From contig NZ_JACVPR010000001.1 of the NCBI RefSeq assembly GCF_018881775.1, positions 868,001 to 932,000 on the forward strand: 64,000 bases of DNA. The letters are read 5' to 3'. The position numbers were made by a program, and so were the translations under genes. Below, piece after piece: positions 19,600 to 29,617 of this stretch (the stretch's first letter is position 1; each line of letters starts with the position of its first letter). Source of the DNA: Polynucleobacter sp. MWH-Loch1C5. GTDB lineage: Bacteria > Pseudomonadota > Gammaproteobacteria > Burkholderiales > Burkholderiaceae. The notes below the pieces were generated by a model. It had not been told where the DNA came from and did no database searches. It worked only from the letters and a program-made list of their open reading frames with translations.

Positions 19600-20157
19600 T
19601 CAGTCTGTGAGGAGTTCGTCTAGGGCCTCATCATGCCCGGCAGGTTGCCAGGTTTCATGGATCTCAAGCGCTTGGTAGCTAATCCCAATAAAGGGGATGG
19701 CCATTAATTCTGGATTTGATCGGTAGCTAGCCATAGTGCGGTCATAAAAGCCACCGCCATACCCTAAGCGATAGGTTTTACCAGCGCGCTTCAGCCAGCC
19801 CAAGGTGGGCACTAAGACTGCTTGAGGTGTTTCAAAACCATGCTCTGGCCCTACTTCAGGGATTTGATAAAGGCCTAAGTGTTGAGGGTTTTCGTGATGG
19901 TTCCAGTATTGAAACATCAAGGCTTGATTGTTTTGAGTATGGGGCAGTAGTAAGCGACGATCTGCCTGGTTATTGGCCCATACTTTCATGCTTTCCAAAA
20001 GATTAAATTCGTCACGAATTGGCCAATAAATGGCAATAGTGTTGTAGTTTTGTCTTGCTAGCCATGCTTGCAAGTTATTTTGTAGGCGTAGCTGTGTGCC
20101 GGCATCCTTGGCAATTAAGGCACGCTTTTGACTTAGATTTTGTCTTAAATTATTCAT
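19600..20157 (-). CDS. fau: 5-formyltetrahydrofolate cyclo-ligase
   Basis: 5-FCL converts 5-formyl-THF to 5,10-methenyl-THF using ATP. The 185-residue protein has the basic N-terminal segment LSQKRALIAKD, the VLVPTLGWLKRAGKTYRLGYGGGFYDR core with the ATP-binding GYGGGFYDR (~138-146), and a short C-terminal GISY segment. Folate chemistry links it with adjacent metF, although the two are convergent with 8 nt between them. In some bacteria a 6S RNA gene precedes this family; I see none here. Confidence 0.88.
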   Translation of the reverse strand: MNNLRQNLSQKRALIAKDAGTQLRLQNNLQAWLARQNYNTIAIYWPIRDEFNLLESMKVWANNQADRRLLLPHTQNNQALMFQYWNHHENPQHLGLYQIPEVGPEHGFETPQAVLVPTLGWLKRAGKTYRLGYGGGFYDRTMASYRSNPELMAIPFIGISYQALEIHETWQPAGHDEALDELLTD

Positions 20158-20204
20158 GCAAAACAGGTCTTCACAATTATCAAAAATCAGGCATGATTTA
20201 GCCT

Positions 20205-22151
20205 ATGCTACAACGAAACCAAATTAAATCAATCAAAGCCATACTACTTGCTTCAGTAGTATGTGTCAGCGTGGCCAGCATTGGCTCGGTATATGCGCAG
20301 GCTAAAAATAAGCCAAAGTCAAATCCTCCTAGTACGGAGGGTCTATCTGCACAAGATAAATTATTTGTTGAGTTAAGAGAGGCTGCTCGCGCTAATGACG
20401 CATCTAAAGCAAATCAGCTTGCAGCAAAGCTTGAGCAATATGATTTACACGACTATGTGTCTTACTTTCAGATTAAGCCCCGATTGTTTGATAAAGGCGG
20501 ACAGGCCAAAGCGGATAGTGGCGCAGATTATCTCGTCGAAGCTTTCTTAAAAGTAAATGCAGGAAGCGCAATCGCAGATCGTATGAGAAATGATTGGCTT
20601 TTAGTGCTTGGCAAAAGAAAAGAGTGGGCTTTATTTGATCGTGAATACGCTCAGTTTGTTTTGGATGATGACACTCAAGTGAAGTGCTACGCACTTCAAT
20701 CACGCTTGGTCAAAGGTGAGTCCGCCAAACAACTGGGCAAAGAATTACAGAGGGTCATGCTCGATGCACAATATTTTGGTGAGGCGTGCCCAGAAACAGC
20801 TCAGGCCATCTACCAAGACAATGGCCTGAGTCGGGCTGAGCTCAGGGCCTTGGGCCGTATTGCTTTAGAAGCCAATTATGAAGGCTTGGCTAAGCGTATC
20901 GGTGGCGATGATCCGATTGCGGATCTTGTTAAAAAAGCACGTACAGAGCCCGTGGTCATGTACCGCGAATTCGATAAAAAGAGCTGGGTATATGCCAAAG
21001 AAAATGCAGCCGCTGCATGGGGGGTTATTGGCCAGTATTTAGCTAAGAGACTCGACCGTAACGCGATTGATGCATTTAGAAAGCAACATGAATTAGGTTT
21101 TCATCATCTTCTTTCGCCTGAAACGCAAGAGTGGAAAGTGCGAGCTGCTTTACGTGAGGGTGATTGGAAGCTGGTTAAAGAATCAATAGATCAGATGAAT
21201 ACCGCAGTACGTCGTCGTGATCCTGCATGGAGCTATTGGTATGCAAGAGCGGTGCGTGAATTAGGTGATGAAGGTTTGGCCAAAGAAACATTTTCAATTT
21301 TGGCTGAACAATTTCATTTTTACGGGCAATTGGCTCGTGAAGAATTAGGTTTGCCGATTATGGCCCCCAAGCGTGTCGCCCCAGAAGAAGATTTGGTTAA
21401 AAAAGCCTCGGCAAAAAAAGGTTTTGCCAGAGCAGTGCGCTTTTATGACATGAATTTACGCTTTGAAGGCAATCGTGAATGGAATTGGGAGTTACGCAAT
21501 CTCTCTGATCGTGAGTTGATTGCAAGCGCTGAGTATGCCAAGCGCATCTCTTTGTATGACCGGGCGGTGAACACTGCCGACAGAACCAAGTTAGAACATG
21601 ACTTCACATTGCGTTACCCCACGCCATTTAAAGAGGCATTAGCACCGATTGCGCAGCAAGTGGGTCTCGATATGAATTGGGCCTATGGCTTAATTCGTCA
21701 AGAGTCACGCTTCATTATGAATGCGCGCTCACATGTCGGTGCATCAGGTTTGATGCAGGTTATGCCAAAAACAGCACAGTATGTCGCTAAGAAAATCGGT
21801 ATGAATGATTTTAAGATTAGCCAATTAAATGACATGAGAACCAATCTCACATTAGGAAGTCATTATTTAAATATGGTGATGATCGATTTGGATGGCTCAT
21901 GGGCCTTGGCATCTGCTGCTTATAACGCCGGGCCGGGCCGGCCAAAATCTTGGCGTGAAAAATTAAGTCGTCCTGTTGAGGGCGCCATATTTGCTGAAAC
22001 GATTCCTTTTAATGAGACGCGTGGTTACGTAAAACATGTTTTAGCGAATGCTAATTACTATGCTGCTTTAGCCACTGCTAAACCACAATCAATCAAAGCA
22101 AAGTTGGGCACGATTAGTCCTAAAGCGGCAGTACTGACGGAGTTACCATGA
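20205..22151 (+). CDS. slt: Soluble lytic murein transglycosylase
   Basis: A 648-residue periplasmic enzyme with a signal peptide (ILLASVVCVSVASIGSVYAQ), a long alpha-superhelical middle region and a C-terminal lysozyme-like SLT domain (~480-600). The catalytic Glu is in YGLIRQESRF (~500), followed by GASGLMQVMP and the AYNAGPG motif. It cleaves peptidoglycan to anhydro-muropeptides, the substrates of the AmpG-like permease elsewhere in the window. It overlaps the next gene by 4 nt. Confidence 0.92.
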   Translation: MLQRNQIKSIKAILLASVVCVSVASIGSVYAQAKNKPKSNPPSTEGLSAQDKLFVELREAARANDASKANQLAAKLEQYDLHDYVSYFQIKPRLFDKGGQAKADSGADYLVEAFLKVNAGSAIADRMRNDWLLVLGKRKEWALFDREYAQFVLDDDTQVKCYALQSRLVKGESAKQLGKELQRVMLDAQYFGEACPETAQAIYQDNGLSRAELRALGRIALEANYEGLAKRIGGDDPIADLVKKARTEPVVMYREFDKKSWVYAKENAAAAWGVIGQYLAKRLDRNAIDAFRKQHELGFHHLLSPETQEWKVRAALREGDWKLVKESIDQMNTAVRRRDPAWSYWYARAVRELGDEGLAKETFSILAEQFHFYGQLAREELGLPIMAPKRVAPEEDLVKKASAKKGFARAVRFYDMNLRFEGNREWNWELRNLSDRELIASAEYAKRISLYDRAVNTADRTKLEHDFTLRYPTPFKEALAPIAQQVGLDMNWAYGLIRQESRFIMNARSHVGASGLMQVMPKTAQYVAKKIGMNDFKISQLNDMRTNLTLGSHYLNMVMIDLDGSWALASAAYNAGPGRPKSWREKLSRPVEGAIFAETIPFNETRGYVKHVLANANYYAALATAKPQSIKAKLGTISPKAAVLTELP

Positions 22152-23056
22152 GTTTTAAATATGATGTGCTGATGATCGGTGGTTCCGGATTTATTGGCAA
22201 AAAAATTGCTGCTAAGTTGGAAGCCAGGGGCTATCGCGTGTGTATTCCGACGCGACGTTTAAAAGATGCAAAAGAGTTGAGTGTTTTGCCCAAGGTTTAT
22301 TTGGTCGAGGCGGACATTCATCAAGACATGGATCTAGACCGTCTTTTCGGGGGCTTAAATCAATCGGGCATCGTTATCAATTTGGTAGGCATCTTGCATG
22401 ACAAGATGGGTAGTCCTTATGGTCCTGGCTTTAAAAAGAATCACGTTGAGCTCACGAATAGATTGATTCAGAAGATGAAGAGCCTAGGGATTCGAAGATA
22501 CCTTCATATGAGCGCTTTGGGTGCTGATGAAAATGGCCCGTCTATGTATCAGAGAAGTAAGGGTGCAGCAGAAAGACTGGTGCAACAAAGTAGTTTAGAT
22601 TGGACCATTTTTAGGCCTTCAGTTGTCTTTGGGCAAGATGATAATTTCATCAATATGTTTGCAAAGCTGCAAAAAATCGCCCCTGTTTTACCTTTGGGAG
22701 GTGCGAGCGCCAAGTTTCAACCTGTTTATGTTGAAGATGTAGCGCGTGCATTTGTCGATTCCTTGGCGCTGTCACAAACGATCAGGCAAATTTATGATTT
22801 AGTGGGACCTAAGGTTTATACATTAAAAGAGTTAGTTAATCTGGCTGGTTTAAAAGCTCAGCGTCAGGCAGTCATTATTCCTCTGCCATCTCCATTGGCG
22901 TATTTACAAGCATGGGCTTTAGAAATCATGCCTGGACCTACGCTTATGTCGCGAGATAACGTCGCGTCTATGTTGGTTGATAACGTTTCTGACAAAAATT
23001 CACTGACTGAGGTGTTTCAGATTAAGCCAACGCCACTTGAAAGTATTTTGTCGTGA
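22148..23056 (+). CDS. NDUFA9-like NAD(P)-binding SDR-type protein
   Basis: An atypical/extended SDR of 302 residues with the nucleotide motif MIGGSGFIGKKIA (10-22), a short VEADIHQD acidic segment, INLVGIL, a YQRSKGAAE active-site-like stretch and FRPSVVFG. This is the complex I NDUFA9/NmrA-like set. In Burkholderiales it commonly lies between slt and cca, as here, with 4-nt overlaps on both sides. Its reaction is unknown; a redox-sensor or quinone-related role is a guess from the family. Confidence 0.78.
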   Translation: MSFKYDVLMIGGSGFIGKKIAAKLEARGYRVCIPTRRLKDAKELSVLPKVYLVEADIHQDMDLDRLFGGLNQSGIVINLVGILHDKMGSPYGPGFKKNHVELTNRLIQKMKSLGIRRYLHMSALGADENGPSMYQRSKGAAERLVQQSSLDWTIFRPSVVFGQDDNFINMFAKLQKIAPVLPLGGASAKFQPVYVEDVARAFVDSLALSQTIRQIYDLVGPKVYTLKELVNLAGLKAQRQAVIIPLPSPLAYLQAWALEIMPGPTLMSRDNVASMLVDNVSDKNSLTEVFQIKPTPLESILS

Positions 23057-24132
23057 AGACCTATATTGTTGGGGGTTACCTGCGCGATCAGGCGATGGGT
23101 ATTCAAACCCATGATGTAGATTATGTGGTGGTAGGAACGACTCCCGAAGAGATGTTGGCATTAGGCTATACCGCAGTTGGCCAACATTTCCCGGTTTTTT
23201 TACATCCCCAAACGAAAGCGGAGTATGCGCTAGCAAGAACCGAGCGTAAGGTTGGACCTGGCTACAAGGGCTTTACTTTTCATGCAAGCCCTGAAGTGAG
23301 CCTTGAAGAAGATTTATCGCGACGTGATTTAACCATTAATGCGCTTGCTCAAGAGTTAGATAGTAATAACAATCCGATCGGCCCCATCATCGATTTACAT
23401 GGAGGTTTGGCGGATATTAAAAATCGTGTGTTTCGCCATGTGGGCCCTGCTTTTGTTGAGGATCCGGTACGTCTTTTGCGTGTTGCGCGTTTTGCTGCAC
23501 GATTTCCAGATTTCACACTAGCGCCCGAGACTAAAAAATTACTGCAGTCCATCAGTGCCAGCGGTGAATTAAAAGCGCTGGTTCCTGAGCGGGTATTTCA
23601 AGAATTGGCAAAGGGGATTGTTGAGCAAAGCCCTGTACGCATGTTTGAGGTTTTAGCTGAAGCCCAGGCCTTAAGTTATTTTTTCCCCGAAGCAGAATCT
23701 GCTAACTTAAATGGCGCCATAGAACAGCTTAGTCGTTGTAAAGATTCATCGCTACCAGATCGCATGGGCCTTTTTTTGGGAAGCTTTTCTTCTGAATTCA
23801 TAAAAATCTGGTGTGAGTCATACCGTGTGCCAGCAGAGATACGAGATTTTGCGCTTGTTATTCAGTACGTCAGAAAATTTGAGAGTAGCTCTCAAAAAAC
23901 GTCCAGTGATATTTTGGATCTACTAGATCGTGCTGATTATTGGCGCAAGCCAGAACGTTTTGAAAACGCCTTACGTGTACTTCAATCGAATCAAGCTGCG
24001 CTTCTCAGCGGTGTTACAAACAAACTGAGTTCTTTGGATTTAGGAGTCTTGGCCAATGAGGCTCATCATCAAAAAGTGGATATCAAAACTTATATTCGGG
24101 CCAAGCGTATCGAGCTATTGAATAATTTATAA
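23053..24132 (+). CDS. cca: CCA-adding tRNA nucleotidyltransferase, no HD domain
   Basis: It adds or repairs the 3' CCA of tRNA. The class II nucleotidyltransferase head has YIVGGYLRDQ (4-13), the catalytic DVDYVVVG, the RRDLTINALA motif, DLHGGLADI and the RLLRVARFAARF template region. At 359 residues it is shorter than E. coli Cca (412), and I find no HxxxD-type HD phosphohydrolase motif in the C-terminal half. It should therefore lack the 2',3'-cyclic phosphodiesterase activity. The GTG start overlaps the upstream stop by 4 nt. Confidence 0.88.
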   Translation: MKTYIVGGYLRDQAMGIQTHDVDYVVVGTTPEEMLALGYTAVGQHFPVFLHPQTKAEYALARTERKVGPGYKGFTFHASPEVSLEEDLSRRDLTINALAQELDSNNNPIGPIIDLHGGLADIKNRVFRHVGPAFVEDPVRLLRVARFAARFPDFTLAPETKKLLQSISASGELKALVPERVFQELAKGIVEQSPVRMFEVLAEAQALSYFFPEAESANLNGAIEQLSRCKDSSLPDRMGLFLGSFSSEFIKIWCESYRVPAEIRDFALVIQYVRKFESSSQKTSSDILDLLDRADYWRKPERFENALRVLQSNQAALLSGVTNKLSSLDLGVLANEAHHQKVDIKTYIRAKRIELLNNL

Positions 24133-25287
24133 AGACCGAGGCCTTCCTCTAAAACCAGGTAGCTCTCCTTCGCTGAAATCTAGCCCCTTGCCCAGCAGCA
24201 TGACTTTAAATAACTCCCCCATCTCCGCTTCTGAGAGAAGTTTTTGTGCCTGATTAGAGAGCTGCATAAACTCAACGGTATTTTGAGGATTGCTTAATGT
24301 AAGCATCAAGTCCATTAAGCCTGCATCCATTAAATATGCAGCCTGGTTGGTATAGCCCCATAAATTAAAGCCACTTTCGATGGCGTGTTTGGCAATATCA
24401 GTCCAGTTGACGTGTGTTGTTAAGTCACAGATGCCTGGATAAAAAAATGGATCTTGGATTGTGTGATGTCGATAGTGTCCTATCAAAGTTCCTTGAGAGC
24501 GTTGCGGGTGGTAGTACTCGTGAGCAGGAAAGCCATAATCAATTAATAAGACAGCGCCTGCTTCAATAATGTCGTACAAACTTTTAATCCAATATTGCGC
24601 ATTAGAGTTGATTTCTGTTGTGTAGCCCTCAGTCTTTGGTGTGGCATTGAGCGATTCAGGTAGAAAACCTATGGTGCTTAATGATTTTCTTTGTAGAAAA
24701 AAATTCTTTTCATCAGCAAATACATGTAGGTCGTACCACGAGCCATCGTGATACTGCACCAAGTCAACAGGCATAGCATCGATGACCTCATTAGCGATGA
24801 TGACACCATGAAATTTTTTAGGTAAGCCATCTAACCAATGAACTGGATAAGGACACTCTTGAAGGCATTCCTTTTGCTGACTCACTAAGTCGCCCGATAA
24901 ATCTAAGATTTGATAACTATCGACCTGGGCTTCAAGCTCTTGAAGCTCTTCAAGAATGCTTTTTGCTAAGGCGCCAGTGCCTGCTCCAAACTCTAGAATG
25001 CTAGGACGGACTCCAGTCGTTTTTTGAATTTCTTGGAGGCAAGGCAGTATTGCCTTGGCTATCGTTTTACCAAAAAGAGGTGATATTTCCGGGGCGGTGG
25101 TGAAGTCCCCCTTGGGCCCAATTTTGTACTCACGTGTGGTGTAGTAACCATGCTGCGGATGGTAGAGGGCCATTTCCATATAGCTTGAAAATGGAATAGA
25201 ACCCCCATTCGAGCTAATTTTTTCTCGAATTTCCTTAGATAATTGCTCGCTTTGAGACTTTTCCTGCGTAGAAGGGGTAATATCCAT
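24127..25287 (-). CDS. SAM-dependent methyltransferase, MidA/NDUFAF7 family (COG1565)
   Basis: From the ATG at 25287 the protein has 386 residues. The signatures are IPFSSYMEMALYHPQHGYY (~24-42), GPKGDFTTAPEISPLFG, the SAM motif ILEFGAGTGALAKSI (~90) and VIANEVIDAMPVD. Mitochondrial NDUFAF7 methylates an arginine of complex I; bacterial members are poorly characterised. The open frame extends 48 codons further upstream, across the start of the divergent SDR gene, and I reject that extension because the family begins near MDITPST. It converges on cca with a 6-nt overlap. Confidence 0.8.
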   Translation of the reverse strand: MDITPSTQEKSQSEQLSKEIREKISSNGGSIPFSSYMEMALYHPQHGYYTTREYKIGPKGDFTTAPEISPLFGKTIAKAILPCLQEIQKTTGVRPSILEFGAGTGALAKSILEELQELEAQVDSYQILDLSGDLVSQQKECLQECPYPVHWLDGLPKKFHGVIIANEVIDAMPVDLVQYHDGSWYDLHVFADEKNFFLQRKSLSTIGFLPESLNATPKTEGYTTEINSNAQYWIKSLYDIIEAGAVLLIDYGFPAHEYYHPQRSQGTLIGHYRHHTIQDPFFYPGICDLTTHVNWTDIAKHAIESGFNLWGYTNQAAYLMDAGLMDLMLTLSNPQNTVEFMQLSNQAQKLLSEAEMGELFKVMLLGKGLDFSEGELPGFRGRPRSL

Positions 25288-25326
25288 ATCCTGCGAGTCT
25301 ACAACGCTTAAGAAAACAAGCCAAGA

Positions 25327-26109
25327 ATGCAAAACAATACAAAAATCGCCTTGATTACAGGGGCCGCGAAACGTCTGGGTCGTGCCATGGCTATTGCTAT
25401 GGCAAAAGAAGGCTGGGACGTAGCTATTCACTATGGCAGCTCAAAAGATGCGGCATTGCAAACTGTTGCCGATATACAGGCTACGGGACGCCGGGGTATT
25501 GCATTTCAGGCAGACTTATCTGAAGAGTCCGAGGCCTCTACTTTAATTGCGCGTTGTACCGAAGAATTTGGTCTGCCTACATGTTTAGTTAATAACGCCT
25601 CTTTATTTCAATACGACGTTGCCTCAAGCTTTAGTTATGCAGCATTAGATCGTCACATGCGCACTAATGTGGCAGCCCCACTGATTTTGGCGCGTGATTT
25701 ATATCGGCAACATAAAAAAATTGCTCAGGCAGGAGCTGGACCTAGTGGTGTAATCATCAACTTATTAGATCAAAAGTTAGCCAATTTAAATCCTGACTTT
25801 TTGTCTTACACCTTATCAAAAGCATCTTTGCACTCCGCTACTACTTTATTGGCGCAGTCATTTGCTCCAATTTTGCGTGTCGTGGGTCTTGCCCCAGGAA
25901 TTACATTGGTCTCCGGGGATCAAACAGAAGATGGTTTTACTAAGGCGCACGCTATGACACCTTTAGGTAAGTCTTCAACACCCGATGATATTGCTGCTGC
26001 AGTGCTTTATCTAGCGCAGGCTCAAGCTGTAACGGGTACAACTTTGTATGTCGATGGGGGGCAGCATTTGTTACCGACCGATCGTGATGTGATGTTTTTA
26101 ACGGAGTAA
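25327..26109 (+). CDS. folM: Pteridine reductase-like SDR (FolM type)
   Basis: A 260-residue short-chain dehydrogenase with ALITGAAKRLGRAMA (8-22), the NNASLF motif and the active-site YTLSKAS (Tyr ~169). The arginine-containing RLGR in the nucleotide loop, in place of the usual GIG pattern, is typical of PTR1/FolM pteridine reductases, which reduce dihydromonapterin or dihydropteridines with NADPH. folB follows 3 nt later, which supports a pterin role. Confidence 0.78.
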   Translation: MQNNTKIALITGAAKRLGRAMAIAMAKEGWDVAIHYGSSKDAALQTVADIQATGRRGIAFQADLSEESEASTLIARCTEEFGLPTCLVNNASLFQYDVASSFSYAALDRHMRTNVAAPLILARDLYRQHKKIAQAGAGPSGVIINLLDQKLANLNPDFLSYTLSKASLHSATTLLAQSFAPILRVVGLAPGITLVSGDQTEDGFTKAHAMTPLGKSSTPDDIAAAVLYLAQAQAVTGTTLYVDGGQHLLPTDRDVMFLTE

Positions 26110-26112
26110 GGT

Positions 26113-26505
26113 ATGCAAGCCCTTTTATCGCACCCAAAATTAATGAACTGTCGTCGCTTATTTTTAAGTAACTACGAAATTTATATCAATATCGGAGTTC
26201 ATGATTTTGAAAAACGTGGCGAGCAGCGTGTCTTGGTGAATGTTGATTTATATGTACCACTCAATCAAAATACGCCGACCCATGATCGCTTAGAGGAAGT
26301 TGTGGACTATGACTTTATGCGTCAGAGTATTGTTGAGCGTGTTTCAAAAGGTCATATCCATTTACAAGAGACACTCTGTGACGATATTGCAAGAATCATG
26401 CTCGCTCACCCATTAGTGCAGGCCGTTCGAGTTTCGACCGCTAAGCCGGATGTTTATCCAGACTGTGAATCTGTTGGTGTTGAAGTATTTCATATTAAAG
26501 AATGA
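26113..26505 (+). CDS. folB: Dihydroneopterin aldolase
   Basis: FolB cleaves 7,8-dihydroneopterin to 6-hydroxymethyl-dihydropterin in folate synthesis. The 130-residue T-fold protein has [35 protein letters not shown] and the [11 protein letters not shown] segment with the catalytic Glu/Lys region, ending in [20 protein letters not shown]. It overlaps ttcA by 4 nt. Together with folE2 (at 51 kb) and the FolM-like SDR it covers part of the pterin branch. Confidence 0.9.
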   Translation: MQALLSHPKLMNCRRLFLSNYEIYINIGVHDFEKRGEQRVLVNVDLYVPLNQNTPTHDRLEEVVDYDFMRQSIVERVSKGHIHLQETLCDDIARIMLAHPLVQAVRVSTAKPDVYPDCESVGVEVFHIKE

Positions 26506-27371
26506 AAGACCCACGAAAAATTGCTCTTGAAGAGAACAAGCTAGAAAAGAAACTCTGTCGGCTTGTAGGCGAGGCCATTATCGACTTCAATATGATTGAA
26601 GCCGGCGATAAGGTCATGGTCTGCCTATCGGGTGGTAAAGACAGTTACGCGATGCTAGATATTTTGATGAGGCTCAAAGAGCGTGCACCGGTTGACTTTG
26701 ACCTTGTTGCAGTTAATTTGGATCAAAAGCAGCCGGGCTTTCCTGAAGATGTTTTACCTAACTACTTAAAAAAATTAGGGGTTGCTTTTCATATTGAGGA
26801 GCAGGATACCTACGGCATTGTGAAGCGCGTTATACCTGAGGGTAAGACGACTTGTGGCTTGTGTTCTAGATTGCGACGTGGCATTTTGTATCGTGTTGCC
26901 AAAGAACTGGGCGCCACCAAAATCGCGTTAGGTCATCATAGAGACGACATCTTGCAAACCTTGCTCATGAATATGTTTTATGGTGGCAAATTAAAAGCGA
27001 TGCCACCGAAGTTGAGGTCTGATGACGGCCAGCATATTGTGATTCGGCCCTTGGCATATGTGCCGGAGCACTATTTAGAGCGCTATGCGCAACAGATGGA
27101 ATTCCCGATCATTCCATGTAATTTATGTGGCAGCCAAGAAAATCTTCAGCGCCAGGCGATGAAAGAGCTGTTGCACGAGTGGGAGAAAAAATATCCAGGT
27201 CGGGTACAAAGTCTTTTTAGATCTCTACAAAATTGCGTACCCTCGCATTTGATGGATCATCGCCAGTTTGATTTTAAAAATCTAACTGATAGTGCTGATG
27301 ATGATATTGATGAGCAGATTACTTGGCAGCCGTTACAGATGCCTGGGATCTTAAATCCTCAAGATCCTTAA
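26502..27371 (+). CDS. ttcA: tRNA 2-thiocytidine(32) synthetase TtcA
   Basis: An iron-sulfur PP-loop enzyme of 289 residues that makes s2C32 in tRNA. It shows the PP-loop [11 protein letters not shown] (~44-54), the first cysteine pair [12 protein letters not shown] (~114), [14 protein letters not shown] and a second CxxC in IPCNLCGSQ (~206), the cluster-binding set of TtcA. Its 3' end overlaps the convergent DUF6279 gene by 53 nt. Confidence 0.93.
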   Translation: MKDPRKIALEENKLEKKLCRLVGEAIIDFNMIEAGDKVMVCLSGGKDSYAMLDILMRLKERAPVDFDLVAVNLDQKQPGFPEDVLPNYLKKLGVAFHIEEQDTYGIVKRVIPEGKTTCGLCSRLRRGILYRVAKELGATKIALGHHRDDILQTLLMNMFYGGKLKAMPPKLRSDDGQHIVIRPLAYVPEHYLERYAQQMEFPIIPCNLCGSQENLQRQAMKELLHEWEKKYPGRVQSLFRSLQNCVPSHLMDHRQFDFKNLTDSADDDIDEQITWQPLQMPGILNPQDP

Positions 27372-28215
27372 TCCAAGAATCTAGCTTTTCAATAGCATGT
27401 TGCCGTTGAGAAGTCTCCATGATTTGCACAATATTTAAGCTCATATCAATGTTCGCTTTTAGGCGGGCCTGCTGTATTGCCCGGCTTTGTGAGTGACGCC
27501 CTAATTCAAAATGGGTATAAAAGTCATTCAGTCGATTGAGTATGTCTGCTTGCTTAGACGAGTTATTACGTGCGAACTGCACAATGTCTAAGAATTCTTT
27601 CTGACGCCTCAAGCGGTCTTCATAAAGTTGCTCTTGCGGTAAATAAGTTGCTTTGACAATCTCGGCAATTTTTCTTTCTTGCTCACTACTGAGTTTGCCA
27701 AATAGAGATTTAGAACGATCAATCACACGTTCGGTCTTCAGCTTGAGCTGCTTGTCTTTGGTTTCACCAATAAATTCTTTACGAAACTTAGCATTACTCT
27801 TGGCTATATTCTTTTCCAGGTTTTTATGTTGCTCGTCAGAGATTTGGCTTAGCAATTTCGCTGTATCTGCATTGCTGTACTCCGCAACACTCAATAAGTG
27901 TATGCGGATACGCTGCGTCAGGAATTCAAAATCAGAGCGTAAAAATTGATGACGTAATTTGTCTTTAGCAAACTCTAGGGTGGTAATGATTTCGCTAAGT
28001 TGTTCGGTGCGATGCCAATGGAGTTGGCGTTGTAGCGCTATTTTGACGAGCTGATTTTGTTCTTGGTTCAGGCTTAAATAGTCATCAAGCCACCAGCGAG
28101 CTAAAAAGTCGCTTTGGTTATAGGCAATTTTGAAGGTGCTACAACCCGCCAACCCGACAATCAGCAAAGTCAGGAATAAGCGTTTAAATCGGGCTATTAG
28201 GCTCAATATGCACAT
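27319..28215 (-). CDS. DUF6279 family lipoprotein
   Basis: A 298-residue lipoprotein precursor: a basic start, a hydrophobic core ([11 protein letters not shown]) and a lipobox Cys in [13 protein letters not shown] (~25). The rest is almost entirely alpha-helical and rich in Lys, Glu and Gln, with [22 protein letters not shown] characteristic of DUF6279. Function unknown. It is divergent from glmU with 13 bases between start codons and overlaps ttcA at the 3' end. Confidence 0.75.
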   Translation of the reverse strand: MCILSLIARFKRLFLTLLIVGLAGCSTFKIAYNQSDFLARWWLDDYLSLNQEQNQLVKIALQRQLHWHRTEQLSEIITTLEFAKDKLRHQFLRSDFEFLTQRIRIHLLSVAEYSNADTAKLLSQISDEQHKNLEKNIAKSNAKFRKEFIGETKDKQLKLKTERVIDRSKSLFGKLSSEQERKIAEIVKATYLPQEQLYEDRLRRQKEFLDIVQFARNNSSKQADILNRLNDFYTHFELGRHSQSRAIQQARLKANIDMSLNIVQIMETSQRQHAIEKLDSWIKDLEDLRSQASVTAAK

Positions 28216-28228
28216 ATAATTATTATTA

Positions 28229-29596
28229 ATGAATATCGTGATCTTAGCTGCCGGCCAAGGAAAGCGAATGCGCTCTACCTTGCCAAAAGTCTTGCATCCT
28301 ATTGCAGGTAAGCCTATGCTGGGATGGGTGCTTGATACTGCTAGCGCCTTAGACCCTAAGGCTAACGTGGTCGTCGTGGTCGGTCACGGATCTAGTCAGG
28401 TCGAATCCTATTTAAATAGCATCTCTTCTGCGGCGCAAATTGTTGTACAGAAAGAGCAAAAAGGTACCGGACATGCTGTGCTTCAAGCGGTTCCTGCTCT
28501 ACGTTCAGATGATCAGACTTTGATCTTATATGGCGATGTGCCACTGATCTCTGCAAGCACATTACAAAAACTGGCGTTATTGGCCCAACAGGGTTCTTTA
28601 GGACTCTTGACTGAATTCATGGACGACCCGACTGGATATGGTCGGATTGTGCGTAACGCAGATACCACTGTAGCGGCAATTGTTGAAGAAAAAGACGCAA
28701 GCCCTGAGCTTCGTGCAATTCGTGAGGTGAATACGGGTTTGATGATAGCCCCCACAGCGACATTAAAGACTTGGCTATCAGGTTTAAGTGCCAATAACGC
28801 TCAACAAGAATATTACCTAACGGACATCATTGAAATGGCCGTGCGCGATGGTGTGCCAGTGATCACCACGCAGGCTCAGTATTCATGGGAAACAGCGGGC
28901 GTCAACAGCAAAAAGCAGTTGGCCGACTTGGAGTGTGCTTGGCAAAATCATTTAGCCCAAGCTCTCTTGGAGCAAGGGGTGACTGTGATGGATCCCCACC
29001 GAATTGATATTCGTGGGGAGCTTAGTTGTGAAGAAGATGTCACCATTGATGTGGGCTGTATTTTTATTGGGCGCGTGCAACTGGCTCGAGGGGTTCATAT
29101 TGGCCCATACTGTGTGATTCAAGATGCGGTGATTGGTGAGAGCGTGACTGTTGAGGCATTTAGTCATATTCAGGAAGCGACTATTGGTGCACGATCTAAG
29201 ATTGGCCCTTATGCGCGTCTTAGACCGGGTGCGCAGCTCGGTGAAGATGTTCATATCGGCAACTTCGTGGAAGTCAAGAAGACCACTATTGATGATGGTA
29301 GTAAGGCGAACCACTTAGCGTATTTGGGTGATGCCCAGATTGGTAAGGGAGTGAATGTCGGTGCAGGTACGATTACCTGCAACTACGATGGCGCTAATAA
29401 GCATTTAACTATTATTGAAGACGGTGCTTTTATTGGTTCGGATACACAGCTAGTTGCACCCGTTCGCGTAGGTAAAAATGCCACTCTTGGAGCAGGTACG
29501 ACCCTAACAAAGGACGCGCCAGAGAATCAATTAACGGTTACACGTGTTAAACAAACATCTCTTCATTGGCAAAGGCCAGTCAAGACTAAAAAATAA
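28229..29596 (+). CDS. glmU: Bifunctional UDP-GlcNAc pyrophosphorylase / GlcN-1-P acetyltransferase
   Basis: GlmU makes UDP-GlcNAc for peptidoglycan and LPS. The N-terminal uridylyltransferase has [12 protein letters not shown] (4-15) and YGDVPL. The C-terminal left-handed beta-helix shows hexapeptide-like repeats ([16 protein letters not shown]) and the acetyltransferase-site [12 protein letters not shown] followed by [11 protein letters not shown]. Its 455 residues match the usual length. glmS follows 21 nt later, forming the standard amino-sugar operon. Confidence 0.96.
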   Translation: MNIVILAAGQGKRMRSTLPKVLHPIAGKPMLGWVLDTASALDPKANVVVVVGHGSSQVESYLNSISSAAQIVVQKEQKGTGHAVLQAVPALRSDDQTLILYGDVPLISASTLQKLALLAQQGSLGLLTEFMDDPTGYGRIVRNADTTVAAIVEEKDASPELRAIREVNTGLMIAPTATLKTWLSGLSANNAQQEYYLTDIIEMAVRDGVPVITTQAQYSWETAGVNSKKQLADLECAWQNHLAQALLEQGVTVMDPHRIDIRGELSCEEDVTIDVGCIFIGRVQLARGVHIGPYCVIQDAVIGESVTVEAFSHIQEATIGARSKIGPYARLRPGAQLGEDVHIGNFVEVKKTTIDDGSKANHLAYLGDAQIGKGVNVGAGTITCNYDGANKHLTIIEDGAFIGSDTQLVAPVRVGKNATLGAGTTLTKDAPENQLTVTRVKQTSLHWQRPVKTKK

Positions 29597-29617
29597 GCTC
29601 ATTATTTAGAGAAATCC

